Shown here one piece after another: positions 1 to 9,196 of a stretch of DNA of 39,000 nucleotides. A program made the translations under genes and the position numbers. The notes beneath the pieces were generated by a model, which ran no database searches, was not told the DNA's origin, and saw only the letters and a program-made list of their open reading frames with translations. The DNA lies in the NCBI GenBank assembly GCA_963790545.1, contig CAWBPA010000013.1:1-39000 (forward strand). Reading direction: 5' to 3'. The first letter of the stretch is position 1. Every line of letters begins with the position of its first letter. This DNA is from DATBJG01 sp963790545. GTDB taxonomy: Bacteria; Acidobacteriota; Vicinamibacteria; Vicinamibacterales; JAMQPK01.

Positions 1-635
1 AAAGTGCCGGATGTCGCGTCACAGACGGCGCCTTCGGCCGCCGTCTCCACGTCGGCGTCCAGCACGCACGCGGAAGACATCCTGGCCCTGACGAGCCTGA
101 GCCGCGCGCTGTCCTCGGATGGCAGGGTCACGGACACGCTGGCCCTGGTGTGGAGCTACCTGCGTCGCATGGTTCCCGCGACGATGGCCGGGTTTTATGC
201 CATTGATTCGGCTGGCAGTGTCACCTTGCGTCATACGCGCGGCACGTATCCCCCGGGCTGCAGGGATTGTCCATCGCGGCTGGCCATGGTGTGAGCGGGT
301 GGGTCGCCTCGAATCGCCGACTGATGATCAACTCCGACGCCTCGCTCGATCTCGGACAGGCCGCGTTAACGGCCGTTCCATCGTTGCAGAAGTGCCTCAG
401 CGTTCCTTTGTTCGACGGAGAAGCTCTCACTGGCGTACTGACGCTGTACGGTGAGTGCGCGTTTGAAGAGGAGCACGGCAGGCTGCTCCAGGCCGTGGCA
501 CCACATATTGCCGAGTCGCTCAAGCTGAGCCTGGGCCGCTCCGCCGCGCAGGTGACCGGAGTCCCTCCCGCGACACCCGGGGTCGGACCTGGTGATTCGA
601 GACGTCAGGCTCTGCGCGTGGTAAGCAGACGCTGA
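1..635 (+). CDS. GAF-domain protein, 3' part, interrupted by a frameshift
   Basis: This is the end of a sensor or signalling protein. The reading frame is open from the window edge, so the true start probably lies outside. The first part (to about 255) reads into a GAF half-domain (segment ATMAGFYAIDSAGSVTLRH). The frame then stops at 292-294. The second half of the domain continues in another frame from about 255: LSIAAGHGVSGWVASN, then SVPLFDGEALTGVLTLYG, ending at 635. The motif GxGVSGWVA is typical of GAF domains, which bind small ligands or chromophores in the cytoplasm. The change of frame falls at a CCCCCGGG run (250-257) and needs a one-base correction. It is either a recent mutation or a consensus error. 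The partner domain, often HD-GYP, a kinase or a cyclase, is not visible, so the function stays open. Confidence 0.6.
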
Positions 636-651
636 CTCGGAGCTCCATCGC

Positions 652-680
652 TTGACGGACTTTTCCAGCCAGACTAGGAT
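652..680 (+). promoter_or_regulatory. sigma70-like promoter upstream of the dicarboxylate carrier
   Basis: A TTGACG box (652-657) and a TAGGAT box (675-680) are separated by exactly 17 bases. Transcription would start near 687, giving a leader of about 80 bases before the ATG at 767. This is the best full two-box promoter seen in the window. It is assigned by pattern only. Confidence 0.5.
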
Positions 681-766
681 GCGGCGCCGGTGGCCGATCC
701 GCATCGCCCAAACACGCGCGCCCTTCCCTTCTCACGCGTGGCATCTCCTCGAATGAGGCTCTGCTG

Positions 767-2103
767 ATGTCGGCAGCGGCGGACGGCCGGCCGTTTTACA
801 CACGCCTGTACTTTCAGGTTCTCATTGCGATCGCCTGCGGCGCGCTTCTGGGATTCCTGCGACCTGAAGCCGGTTCGGCGCTGAAACCGCTGGGGGACGG
901 CTTCATCAAGCTGATCCGGATGATCATCGCGCCGGTTATCTTCACCACCGTAGTGGCCGGCATTGCCACCATGGGCGATATCAAGGATCTCGGGCGCATC
1001 GGCATCAAGACGCTTCTGTACTTCGAAGTCATCACGACGCCTCTCGCGCTCCTCATCGCCTTGATTGTGGTGAACCTCCTCGAGCCTGGCGTCGGCATCA
1101 ACGCGGACCCGGCCACGCTCGATGCTAAAGCTGTTGCGGCGTGTACGCGTCCAGCGCGCAGCAACTCTCGACGATCGAGTTCATCCTCAACATCATCCCG
1201 ACAACGCTCGTCGATGCTTTCGCACGCGGTGAAATTCTCCAGGTGCTGCTCGTGTCGGTCCTGTTCGGCCTGTCGCTCCTCTTTCTGGGGGAAAAGGGAC
1301 GGCCGCTCGTCAACTTCATCGAGCAATGTTCCCAGGCGCTGTTTGGCATGGTCGGGATCATCATGCGCGCGGCGCCCATCGGCGCCTTTGGCGCAATGGC
1401 GTTCACGATTGGCACGTACGGGATCGGCACACTCCTCTCGCTTGGCAAGCTGATGGGCGGCTTCTACCTGGCCTGTCTGGTGTTCATTTTTGCCGGCATG
1501 GGCGTGATCGCTCGGGCCGCCGGCTTCAGCCTCTGGAAGTTCCTCAAGGACATCAAGGAAGAAATCCTCATCGTCCTTGGAACGTCGTCGTCTGAATCGG
1601 TGCTGCCGCGGGTCATGGCCAAGCTGGAGCATCTCGGCTGCTCCCGGCGCGTCGTGGCTCTGGTTGTCCCGACCGGTTACTCGATGAATCTCGATGGGAC
1701 GTCCATCTACATGGCCATGGCGGCCATCTTTATCGCGCAGGCCACCAACACACCCATGTCGATCGGGCAGCAACTGGGCCTGATGGCGCTGTTGCTCCTG
1801 ACGTCCAAAGGGGCGGCAGGTGTCACTGGGAGCGGGTTTGTCACATTGGCGGCGACCCTTGCGGCTTTTCCTGCCGTGCCCATCGCCGGACTGGCACTGC
1901 TGATTGGCATCGATCGGTTCATGTCTGAAGCGCGTGCGATCACGAACTTGATCGGCAACTGCCTGGCCGCCGTCGTGGTCGCCAGATGGGACAATGCGCT
2001 CAACACCAGGCGAATGACACGCATTTTGAACGGTGAAACACCGCAAGAGGCCGATGAGCCTGAGGAAGTACTCATTGCGGAGGCGCAGCGGGTCAGATCG
2101 TAA
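767..2103 (+). CDS. dctA: Na+/dicarboxylate symporter (DAACS family), frameshifted
   Basis: This inner-membrane carrier imports C4-dicarboxylates or acidic amino acids with sodium or protons. It is recognised by the family's signature segments: the TSSSESVLPRVMAKLEHLG hairpin, MNLDGTSIYMAMAAIFIAQ, TSKGAAGVTGSGFVTLA, and MSEARAITNLIGN near the C-terminus. NLDGTSIYMAMAA followed by QATNTPM favours the DctA branch over GltP. The N-terminal part (767 to about 1140, ending ...DAKAVAA) and the rest (from about 1141, YASSAQQLSTIEF onward) lie in different frames, so one base is missing or two are extra near 1136-1145. Joined, the protein is about 445 residues, a normal family length with no part lost. 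A promoter lies at 652-680. Downstream is a repeat and then pntAb-pntB, with no obvious functional link. Confidence 0.82.
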
Positions 2104-2115
2104 CGTGAACGTTTT

Positions 2116-2205
2116 AACGCAGAGGGCGCTGAGGTCGCGGAGAGCGCAGAGAATTTCCTGCCGTAAGATCCTCTGCGGCCTCCGCGGATTCTGCGGACTC
2201 TGCGA
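2116..2205 (+). repeat. Imperfect inverted repeat, CGCAGAGG / CCTCTGCG type (copy 1)
   Basis: Left arm (2116-2151) is built of degenerate units such as ACGCAGAGGGCGCTGAGG. Right arm (2171-2205) is its approximate reverse complement (CTCTGCGGCCTCCGCGG). A second copy lies at 14807-14902. The element sits between dctA and pntAb and could fold into a long hairpin acting as a terminator, but there is no clean U-tract. Confidence 0.6.
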
Positions 2206-2250
2206 TTAAGCCTTTAGGCTCGAACCGAACTGCTCGAAGAAGGAACACCC

Positions 2251-2544
2251 ATGGAACTTGATTTCGTATCTGGCCTCTTCGTCTTCATGCTGGCCACATT
2301 CATCGGCCTTGACGTCATCCGGCGCGTCTCCCGGCTGCTGCACACCCCGCTGATGTCTCTGACCAACGCCATCTCGGCCATCGCGATCGTCGGGGCGATC
2401 ATTGTCACCGGCGAACAGCAGACGACGTTGAGCACCGTCCTGGGTGCGATCGCCGTGTTTGCGTCGACCACGAATATCGTCAGCGGATTTCTCATCACCG
2501 ACCGGATGCTGAAGATGTTCAAGAAACGTGAGCCTGGCAAATGA
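2251..2544 (+). CDS. pntAb: Proton-translocating NAD(P) transhydrogenase, subunit alpha part 2 (membrane)
   Basis: This 97-residue membrane subunit forms part of the proton channel (domain II) of the enzyme that couples hydride transfer from NADH to NADP+ to proton entry. It has three hydrophobic stretches: FVSGLFVFMLATFIGLDVI near the N-terminus, LTNAISAIAIVGAIIV in the middle, and LGAIAVFASTTNIVSGFLI near the end. The motif TPLMSLTNAISA is diagnostic of the family. Length is normal for the split, three-subunit form. The ATG is preceded by a GAAGGA ribosome site. The stop overlaps the start of pntB (ATGA), so the two are translationally coupled. The NAD-binding subunit pntAa, normally directly upstream, is absent. 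The gene before it is dctA followed by a repeat. Confidence 0.93.
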   Translation: MELDFVSGLFVFMLATFIGLDVIRRVSRLLHTPLMSLTNAISAIAIVGAIIVTGEQQTTLSTVLGAIAVFASTTNIVSGFLITDRMLKMFKKREPGK

Positions 2545-3929
2545 CCGTCGAGACGCTGATACAGCTGATCTATCTCATCTCGACCGGCGCGTTCATTCTG
2601 TCGCTCAAATGGATGAGCGACCCGAAGACGGCGCGGTACGGCGTTTTTGCGGGTGTCGGGGCGATGGCCCTTGCCGTCATCGGGACCTTGCTCGGCCGCG
2701 AGATTGTCGCGTTCCACTGGATCGCGATTGCATTAGTGCTGGGCACGGCGGTCGGTGTCCCGCTGTCCTGGGTGCCGCTGACCGCTGTGCCGCAGCGGAC
2801 GGCACTCTCGCACGCCTTCGGCGGCCTGGCCGCGGGCCTCGTGGGGACAGCCAAGTACTACATGTGGCTGGGAGATGGCGGGCTCACGAAGTTCAGGATG
2901 ACCGCCATCGGGTTCGAGGTGCTGCTGGGGTACCTGACGTGTACAGGCAGTTTGATGGCGGCGGGAAAGCTTCAAGAAATCATCCCGACCCGGCCGCTGA
3001 CATACCGCAACCAGAACATCATCAACCTGGGCCTGCTGGCGCTGGCGGTGATCATTGCCGTGACCCTGGTGTTTCGCCCTGAGCTGTCGTGGTTGTTCCC
3101 AGCCATCATTGTCCTATCGCTCCTCTTTGGCGTGCTGCTCGTGTTACCGATTGGCGGGGCCGACATGCCCACGGTGATCTCCCTGCTGAATTCTTACGCG
3201 GGACTGTCTGCGGTCGCCATGGGCTTCGTGATGGAAAACAAGCTGCTCATCACGGCTGGGGCGCTCGATGGATCGTCGGGTCTGATTCTGTCGATCATCA
3301 TGTGCCGGGCTATGAACCGCTCGTTCACCAACGTGCTGTTTGGCGCGTTTGGTCAAGTTCAGGCTCAGTCGACCGCGATCGAGCAGCGGACGGCCAAGGC
3401 GGCCACAGCAGAGGATGCCGCACACCTCCTCCAGAACGCCACGAGCGTCGTCATCATCCCCGGATATGGCATGGCCGTCGCGCAGGCCCAGCATCGGGTC
3501 CGCGATCTTCGCGACGAGCTGACCAAGCGCGGCGTCGATGTGAAGTTCGCCATTCACCCTGTCGCGGGGCGCATGCCGGGTCACATGAACGTCCTGCTCG
3601 CCGAAGCAGAAATCCCGTATGACAGCCTGATTGAGATGGACGACATCAATCCCGACATGCCGCAGGTGGATGTGGCGCTCGTGATTGGGGCCAACGATGT
3701 CGTCAATCCTGCCGCTCGGCGTGATCCCAAAAGCCCGATCTACGGGATGCCCATCATCGACGCGGACAAAGCCAAAGCCGTCCTGGCCATCAAACGAAGC
3801 ATGAACCCGGGCTTTGCTGGAATCGACAACGAACTTTACTTCGCCGACAACACGCTCATGCTCTTTGGCGATGCCAAGACGGTCGTTGGGGATGTCGTGA
3901 AGGAGCTCGTCGGCGAGACCGCCCATTAG
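2541..3929 (+). CDS. pntB: NAD(P) transhydrogenase subunit beta
   Basis: This 462-residue subunit has a membrane part (about residues 1-270, roughly eight or nine hydrophobic helices) and a soluble NADP(H)-binding domain III (about 300-460). Visible signatures are PGYGMAVAQAQ (307-317), HPVAGRMPGHMNVLLAEA, IGANDVVNP (382-390) and KRSMNPGFAGIDNELY. A histidine at residue 91, in SHAFGGLA, matches the channel histidine known from the E. coli protein. The gene starts inside the pntAb stop codon. It makes NADPH at the expense of the proton gradient, or the reverse, but needs the missing PntAa subunit from elsewhere in the genome. Confidence 0.95.
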   Translation: MTVETLIQLIYLISTGAFILSLKWMSDPKTARYGVFAGVGAMALAVIGTLLGREIVAFHWIAIALVLGTAVGVPLSWVPLTAVPQRTALSHAFGGLAAGLVGTAKYYMWLGDGGLTKFRMTAIGFEVLLGYLTCTGSLMAAGKLQEIIPTRPLTYRNQNIINLGLLALAVIIAVTLVFRPELSWLFPAIIVLSLLFGVLLVLPIGGADMPTVISLLNSYAGLSAVAMGFVMENKLLITAGALDGSSGLILSIIMCRAMNRSFTNVLFGAFGQVQAQSTAIEQRTAKAATAEDAAHLLQNATSVVIIPGYGMAVAQAQHRVRDLRDELTKRGVDVKFAIHPVAGRMPGHMNVLLAEAEIPYDSLIEMDDINPDMPQVDVALVIGANDVVNPAARRDPKSPIYGMPIIDADKAKAVLAIKRSMNPGFAGIDNELYFADNTLMLFGDAKTVVGDVVKELVGETAH

Positions 3930-4157
3930 CGTGTTCAGCTTCTGCGAACGGCCTCCACTTTTGTTATTTCCTCATAACTCATTGCTTGCTAGCCATTTAC
4001 GGTCCTGCGCACACCTGCACCGTGTCCCGGGATGAACCACCGCTTGGATGGGCCGTCATCATATAAGGCTGTAGCGGATTGATACGATTACAGTTAGCGG
4101 CTTGGAGAAACGTGGCAGCGATGTTGCGTCTTAGTTATTTACATCAACGACTTATCA
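3930..4157. other. Intergenic stretch without a gene
   Basis: This stretch is clearly more AT-rich than its surroundings (for example 3958-3990 and 4130-4157). No coding frame is convincing. It probably carries the promoter of the small gene at 4158, but I see no well-spaced pair of boxes. Confidence 0.4.
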
Positions 4158-4433
4158 ATGTCACTTTCAGGCGCCTCGCGCGCCCCAGACCTGTCGACTC
4201 AGCCACGGCCGACGCAGCTCATCATCGTGCGCCGCGGTCGTGACAGCACGTTCCGGCTGCTCGAGCGAGCATTTCGCAATGATCCAACCGTGCTGATCAT
4301 CTGGGATCGACGCTATCGCGACAGGCGTGGCACCAGTCAGACGGTCGCGGACGAACGTCGTCGCGCCGACCGCCGCGCACCGGCGCCGACTGTGTGGCCC
4401 GAGACGAATTACATCGTCGTGAATATCGGGTAA
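4158..4433 (+). CDS. Small hypothetical protein with an arginine-rich tail
   Basis: This 91-residue cytoplasmic protein has no signal or membrane segment. The first part forms a plausible beta-alpha-beta unit (QLIIVRRGRDSTFRLLERAF then PTVLIIWDRRYRDRR). It is followed by a block rich in Arg and Asp (ERRRADRRAPAPTVW) and a short hydrophobic end (NYIVVNIG). I recall many small uncharacterised acidobacterial proteins with this WDRR...ERRRxxRRxPxP layout; no function is known to me. The ATG at 4158 is the only reasonable start. The frame ends just before a REP-like hairpin. The Arg/Asp block could bind nucleic acid or a protein partner, but that is speculation. Confidence 0.6.
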   Translation: MSLSGASRAPDLSTQPRPTQLIIVRRGRDSTFRLLERAFRNDPTVLIIWDRRYRDRRGTSQTVADERRRADRRAPAPTVWPETNYIVVNIG

Positions 4434-4446
4434 GAAAGATTCGCCT

Positions 4447-5774
4447 TCACCGTAGCGCGGACGCTTTAGCGTCCGGTTGGTGTCCCTGGTGAGATTTGCT
4501 GTCCGGCGGATGCATCATTGGCTGTGACATCCTCATGTTCCACATGCGCCCGAGTGGGCCAATGGGCGGGACTAGCCTGAAGAAAACCCTGAAGGACACC
4601 GGATTCGACCCGTACGCAGGCTCGAGCAGTGCGGGCACGCCGTGAAGCGTAATATCGGCGCCGAGTCCGCCCGTACTCCATGCCACATCAGGACGTCGAA
4701 GATACCGCCTAACGTGAAGGTGGTGACGGGGTCGTCCTGGTCCTGCTCCACAGCTTCACCAATGAGCTTGTCCGATTCCACCTGCAGCGTCTCGAGCCGC
4801 GAATACAGGGACAAACGCCCGGATCGCCTCGAGGCTTCCGCCAGGAGCGCATGACGATCCCCATGATGCGTCACGTTTTTTCCGATCGCCACGAACGCCG
4901 CGGAGTAGTTGTCGTTTCGTCGCCGAAACCAGCCGAGCGATCCGGTGGTGCGCGCAACCGTCCCCGGTTCCAGCGGTTCGGGATCCACCAGCACGCCGTG
5001 AGATAGCTGAAACTGCCAGTCACCTGGCTGAAACCACACGCGAGCGGACCATGAGTCGAGCGCGCCAGGATCCATCAAGTCCCACCGCTGTTCATCGGGC
5101 TCGCGGCCGTTGAAGGCCGAAGCTTCGACCACCCATGGACCGCGATCGAGGGTTGCCGTGACCACGCCCATGGAAATATGTGTCGAGTCAAAGATGTGGT
5201 GGCCGAGCGGTGCCGTTGGATTCTCGACGGCCGTTGGACGGTGCATGAACGCGACCGGGCCCAGGGCAGGCTCGCCAACCGGCGCGGCGCCAATCGAGAG
5301 GCCGGTGCGGTTGGTGAGGGCGTAGCGCCAGATGAAGCCGGCCTGAACGAGAAGATCATGGGGATGCTGACGATCGACTAGAGATTGGCCGTCGAGCGTT
5401 TCACCGACCTGAAAGATTTCACTATACCCATCAGGCCCGAGGGTTGCCGGCTCGAGACTGAACATCGCGGTCAGCATCAGTTCATGTCTTCGGACCTGCC
5501 GGCCCCACATGCCCATCCACCAGTTTGTGACGACGCCCTCCGTCTCGCCGCGCGGGCTGCCCTGCACGTTCAACATGCCGAAGAGCGCGCCATCCTGCAT
5601 GAAGTGCCATGGCGCTGTCGCTTCCGCCTCTGCCTGCCGGTGCTGCGCGTGGTCGTCTTTCTGTCCTGGGGATTCCGGGACAGCCGGTGACGGTTGTGCG
5701 GTCGCCTGCTGCGGCACGCTGAATGCGATGAGCGTCCATACGACGAGAATGAGTGTTCGACGGAAGAGTTGCAC
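4447..5774 (-). CDS. Exported protein of unknown function, frameshifted near the C-terminus
   Basis: The start is taken at the GTG at 5774, which opens a clean signal peptide (FRRTLILVVWTLIAF ... QQATAQP) only 8 bases after the stop of the upstream peptidase gene. The mature protein is about 410 residues, rich in Trp, Gly and aromatics, with alternating polar and apolar segments that would suit an outer-membrane beta-barrel. Distinctive segments are WHFMQDGALFGMLNVQGSPR, NWWMGMWGR, DRQHPHDLLVQ, GHHIFDSTHISMGVV and ASAFNGREPDE. I recall similar proteins encoded near metal-handling genes, which is uncertain. The frame breaks at about 4684-4692. The proper C-terminus (GLGADITLHGVPALLEPAYG ... 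GRMWNMRMSQPM) continues in the next frame to 4447. The last residues are read from a REP-like hairpin (4451-4475). Confidence 0.62.
4451..4475 (+). repeat. REP-like hairpin (CGTAG tag, loop TTTA)
   Basis: The tag CGTAGC (4451-4456) is followed by stem arms 4458-4464 and 4469-4475 around a TTTA loop. It belongs to the window-wide family described in the findings. It overlaps the last codons of the minus-strand gene ending at 4447. Confidence 0.75.
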
Positions 5775-5782
5775 TCGCAGTC

Positions 5783-8399
5783 TTATCGGCCGTTCAGGAT
5801 GGCACTCGCACGAAAGAGCGGATCCGCCGACTGGAGGATGATCTGTCGTAAGCGGGCCGGGTATTCCGTGTTGTTGTCGAGGAACCTGCGTACAGCGACG
5901 GCGGCTGTGTGCGAGTTGTGGTTGGCCAACGTCGCATCCAGCCACCGCTTCGGGAAGAAGATGTCTCCCGTGCGCTGAATTTCTCGAAGCCGTTCGAGAC
6001 TGGGACGGATGTATCGCTGCGAATCAGGGGCCCTTAGCGGGTGATGGAGATACGCGACACCCTCCAGCACCCAGGGTTCGTGACGCCGGTTGTTGACGTC
6101 GGCCAGGCTCGCAAAAAATCGATCCCGAGCCGCACCGTCTGCCGATAGCGCGGGCATGACAAACCGAAACCGATCGCGCCTGTCAGGATTGCGGATGCGC
6201 TCGAGCTGGCTCTGCAGGATCTCCTCCCACGCCGCCACTTCACGGACGGCCAGTTCGAGGGCCAGGACGCTTTCGTCATTTTCCGAAAGCATCAACCCCG
6301 GAATCGACTCCTGCCGACGCCAGACCCGCTCGAGCCACCCGACCGTTTCCGTCCCTGACGCTACGTTCCGCAGCGTCGAGAAATAGGCCGCCTTGAGGCT
6401 GGTCGATTGAGCTCCGGCAAGACCGGCCCGCAGCATCGACTCCAAAGTCGGCGTCAGCTTCTCGCGAGCGGGGCCCGAGAGCAGCCGCCAGTACGCGGCG
6501 CCGATGTATCCGAGAATCCTTTGAACGTTGAGCTCATCGGTTTCGGCGGAGACTGCGCGCAGGCTACTGTCGACGAAATCCTGCGGGCTCAGGCGCTGGT
6601 CGAGCACTTCGTCCCAGAGGATTACCCATGCGCTGCCGCGGACGAGCGCGTCCGAGACACGGGGCAAGTCGGTCAACAGCGCGCGCCGACTCGACTCGTC
6701 GAGTACCGAATCGGCCGTAGCCAAGCTCTCCGCCACTTGGCAGCAGGAATCGGGGCGTTGGTAAGCCCACAACATCCGGTACCGGCGTGTTCGACTCGGC
6801 GAGCCTGACCGGGAGTTGCTTGACCTCCTGGTCGTATCCAAGGACGAGTTGGAGGCGCTGGTTCCAGACGAGACCCCGCTTCCACGGATTTGACTGAGCC
6901 AACTCCAGCCCGACCACACGCCCTTCCTCACTTTCGAGCTCGACGCTGACGACCGGGCGCCCAGCCTGTTCGACCCACATATGACTCCACGTCGGGAGGT
7001 CTTCTTCGGTCAGGCCATCGAGCAAGCCGATGAGATCGGGCCAGGTGGCGTTGCTGAAGGCAAACCGCTTGAGATACTCGCGCAGACCGTCCCGCAGTGC
7101 GGCTTCACCCATCAATGTCTCGAGCTGCCGCATCACGATGGGCGCCTTCTGATAAATGATGGCGCCGTAGAGGCTCCCGGCCTCTCGAAGGTTCTCGAGA
7201 CGCTGACGAATAGGATTGGCGCCCGCCGTGCGGTCCACCTCGTAAGCCCCCGGGTGGTGCGCCATGAGGAATCGCAGCTCGTGATTCAACTCGGGGAACG
7301 AAGGGTTCACGATCTTGGCGGCGAAGAAATTCGCAAACACCTCCTTCATCCACACATCGTCGAACCATCGCATCGTGACGAGATCGCCAAACCACATGTG
7401 CGCCGTCTCGTGCGAGATGGTACTGGCGCGCGCCAGCTCCTGATCCTTGGTCGCGGTCTCGTCGAGCAGGAGACTGGAGGCGTTGTAGAGAACGGCTCCC
7501 GCATGCTCCATGCCGGAAAACTGAAACGACGGGATCAGCACGAAATCGAACTTGCCAAACATGTAAGGGATGGCTGTGTATTCTTCCAGCCACCCGAGCG
7601 CGCGTGCGTGGAGATCGAAGATGGCGTCACGGTTCCGTGTCAGCTTGGCTCCGTCGGTCTCTCGATGAAACATGCGAAAGAGACGCCCATCTCGTTCGGC
7701 ACGCTCGATCTGGAATCGACCGGCGGCAAAGGCGAAGAGGTAGGTCGGTAGCGGCTCGGTCTCAGCAAAGTGGATCGAGGCGCGGTCTCCCTCGACCTGT
7801 CGCTCGAGCTCGGCGCCGTTCGCGACGACTTCCCATCCAGCGGGTACCTCGAGTGTCAGACTGTAACGGGCCTTGAGGTCCGGCTGATCGAAACACGGAA
7901 ACGCAAGGTGGGCGCGCGCCGGGACGAACAGTGAATACAGATATTCGGCGTTCCGGTTCAGGGCGTCGTCCCCGGCAGTGAATTCGATCGCAATTTCGTT
8001 GACACCAACCCGCAGGGCAGATGAGGGAACGACGAGATGGCCATCGACGACCTCATATCGCGATGTCACTCCGTCGACCTGTAGCAAAGACACCCCACCG
8101 TTCGCCGGCGCGAAGTCGAGGATCAACGATTCGGGGATCTCGCGCAGGACGAACCGAATGACTTCCCGACCACGTATGGGAACGTTGAGATCGATTGGGA
8201 TGTCGAAGGTGAGCTGGTAACGAAGCTCGTCGATCGTTCGCGCTCGGGCGGCTGCAAGATCGGCCGAGATTCCCGGCTCACGGAGTGCGGCGCGCATCGG
8301 GGACGACCTTCGTGCCGGCCCGGAGACGATGGCCAGCCATGAGAAGACGATGAGCACGCCGGCGGTTGCCGCGAGCAGGGACGTCCAGCGAGACGTCAT
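5783..8399 (-). CDS. M1 family zinc aminopeptidase, frameshifted
   Basis: This gluzincin peptidase cleaves N-terminal residues from peptides. The protein starts at the ATG at 8399 with a membrane anchor or signal segment (LLAATAGVLIVFSWLAIVSG). An N-terminal beta domain follows. The substrate-binding motif GMEHAG is at residues 296-301. The zinc site HETAH is at 330-334, with the third ligand Glu353 eighteen residues later, exactly as the family requires. The helical C-terminal domain (from LDESSRRALLTDLPRVSDAL to FRASAILNGR) lies in another frame. The switch can be placed at a CC pair at 6706-6707: removing one base restores GYGRF-VLDESSRRALL. The joined product is about 870 residues, a normal length. 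The gene ends 8 bases before the exported protein gene ending at 4447, suggesting a two-gene operon. Confidence 0.85.
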
Positions 8400-8439
8400 G
8401 AACGTTTTTTAGTTCGGGCGCCCGGCATTTGTCCAGGTC

Positions 8440-8445
8440 TATAAT
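8440..8445 (+). promoter_or_regulatory. TATAAT box 7 bases before the ATG of the hydrolase
   Basis: This perfect -10 hexamer is followed by only 7 bases before ATG 8453, so the transcript would begin at or next to the start codon. No -35 box is visible at the normal distance. It fits a leaderless gene. Confidence 0.5.
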
Positions 8446-8452
8446 CTGCCTC

Positions 8453-9196
8453 ATGCTGCGTGGCCTCGTGAGTGTTCTCGTCCTCGCTGCACAGGCGGTC
8501 AGCATTATGCCGGCCATTGCGCAGAGCGGCGGCACGGCGCGTGTCCGCACGCGGTCCTACTTCTTCAAAGAAGCCGGCCACAACTCGGATTACAAGCTGT
8601 TCGTCTCCACACGATATCAGGCCGACATGCCGGCACCGCTCGTGGTGGCACTTCACCCCTTCAACACGGCGCCGCAAGGGATCATGCTCTACCAGGGCCT
8701 CATGGATTTAGCGGAAGCGCGCGGGTATATCGTCGTGGCGCCATCAGGCCACAACTTGCGGGCCTGGTACGGCCCCGGTGGTGAGTTGAGCGAGTTGGAC
8801 ATGCTCAACGTGCTGGCCGCGGTCCGCGATCAGGACACGGTCGATGCGAAGCGGATCTACCTGATGGGCCACTCGATGGGCGGGGGAGCGACGTGGTATT
8901 TCGCTATGAAATATCCGGACCTCTGGGCAGCGATTGCTCCGGTTGCGCCCGCGATTTCGTCGAGTCCGGACGACCTGGTGGCGATAAAGGGCACGTCGGT
9001 GATTGTGCTTCAGGGGGACGCCGACGCTTCGGTGAATGTTGAGGCCACACGTCGGTGGGTCGCCAAAATGAAAGAACTCGGCATAACCTACGAGTACGTC
9101 GAGGTTCCCGGTGGCGACCATACCTCCATCATCAGCCGGTCGCCGGAAAACATGCGTCGGATTTTCGATTTCTTCGATAAGGCCCGCAGGAAGTAA
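8453..9196 (+). CDS. Exported alpha/beta-hydrolase (esterase or peptidase type)
   Basis: Starting at ATG 8453 gives a 247-residue protein with a good Sec signal peptide (LVSVLVLAAQAVSIMPAIAQS). The fold is alpha/beta-hydrolase of the PHB-depolymerase/prolyl-oligopeptidase-like group. The nucleophile elbow GHSMGG has Ser141. An acid lies in LQGDADASV (Asp189 or Asp191). The histidine is in GGDHTS (His223). VVALHPF before a Gly/Ala/Pro region forms the oxyanion side. It probably hydrolyses esters or small polymers in the periplasm; the substrate cannot be read from the sequence. An in-frame TTG at 8429 would disrupt the signal peptide and lies upstream of the TATAAT box. Its stop codon abuts the stop of the convergent oxidoreductase gene with no base between them. 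Confidence 0.85.
   Translation: MLRGLVSVLVLAAQAVSIMPAIAQSGGTARVRTRSYFFKEAGHNSDYKLFVSTRYQADMPAPLVVALHPFNTAPQGIMLYQGLMDLAEARGYIVVAPSGHNLRAWYGPGGELSELDMLNVLAAVRDQDTVDAKRIYLMGHSMGGGATWYFAMKYPDLWAAIAPVAPAISSSPDDLVAIKGTSVIVLQGDADASVNVEATRRWVAKMKELGITYEYVEVPGGDHTSIISRSPENMRRIFDFFDKARRK

Noticed and set aside
814..2046. Long antisense frame (410 codons) opposite dctA
   Set aside because: Same reason: the sense strand carries conserved carrier motifs in both frame segments and the antisense product has no recognisable feature.
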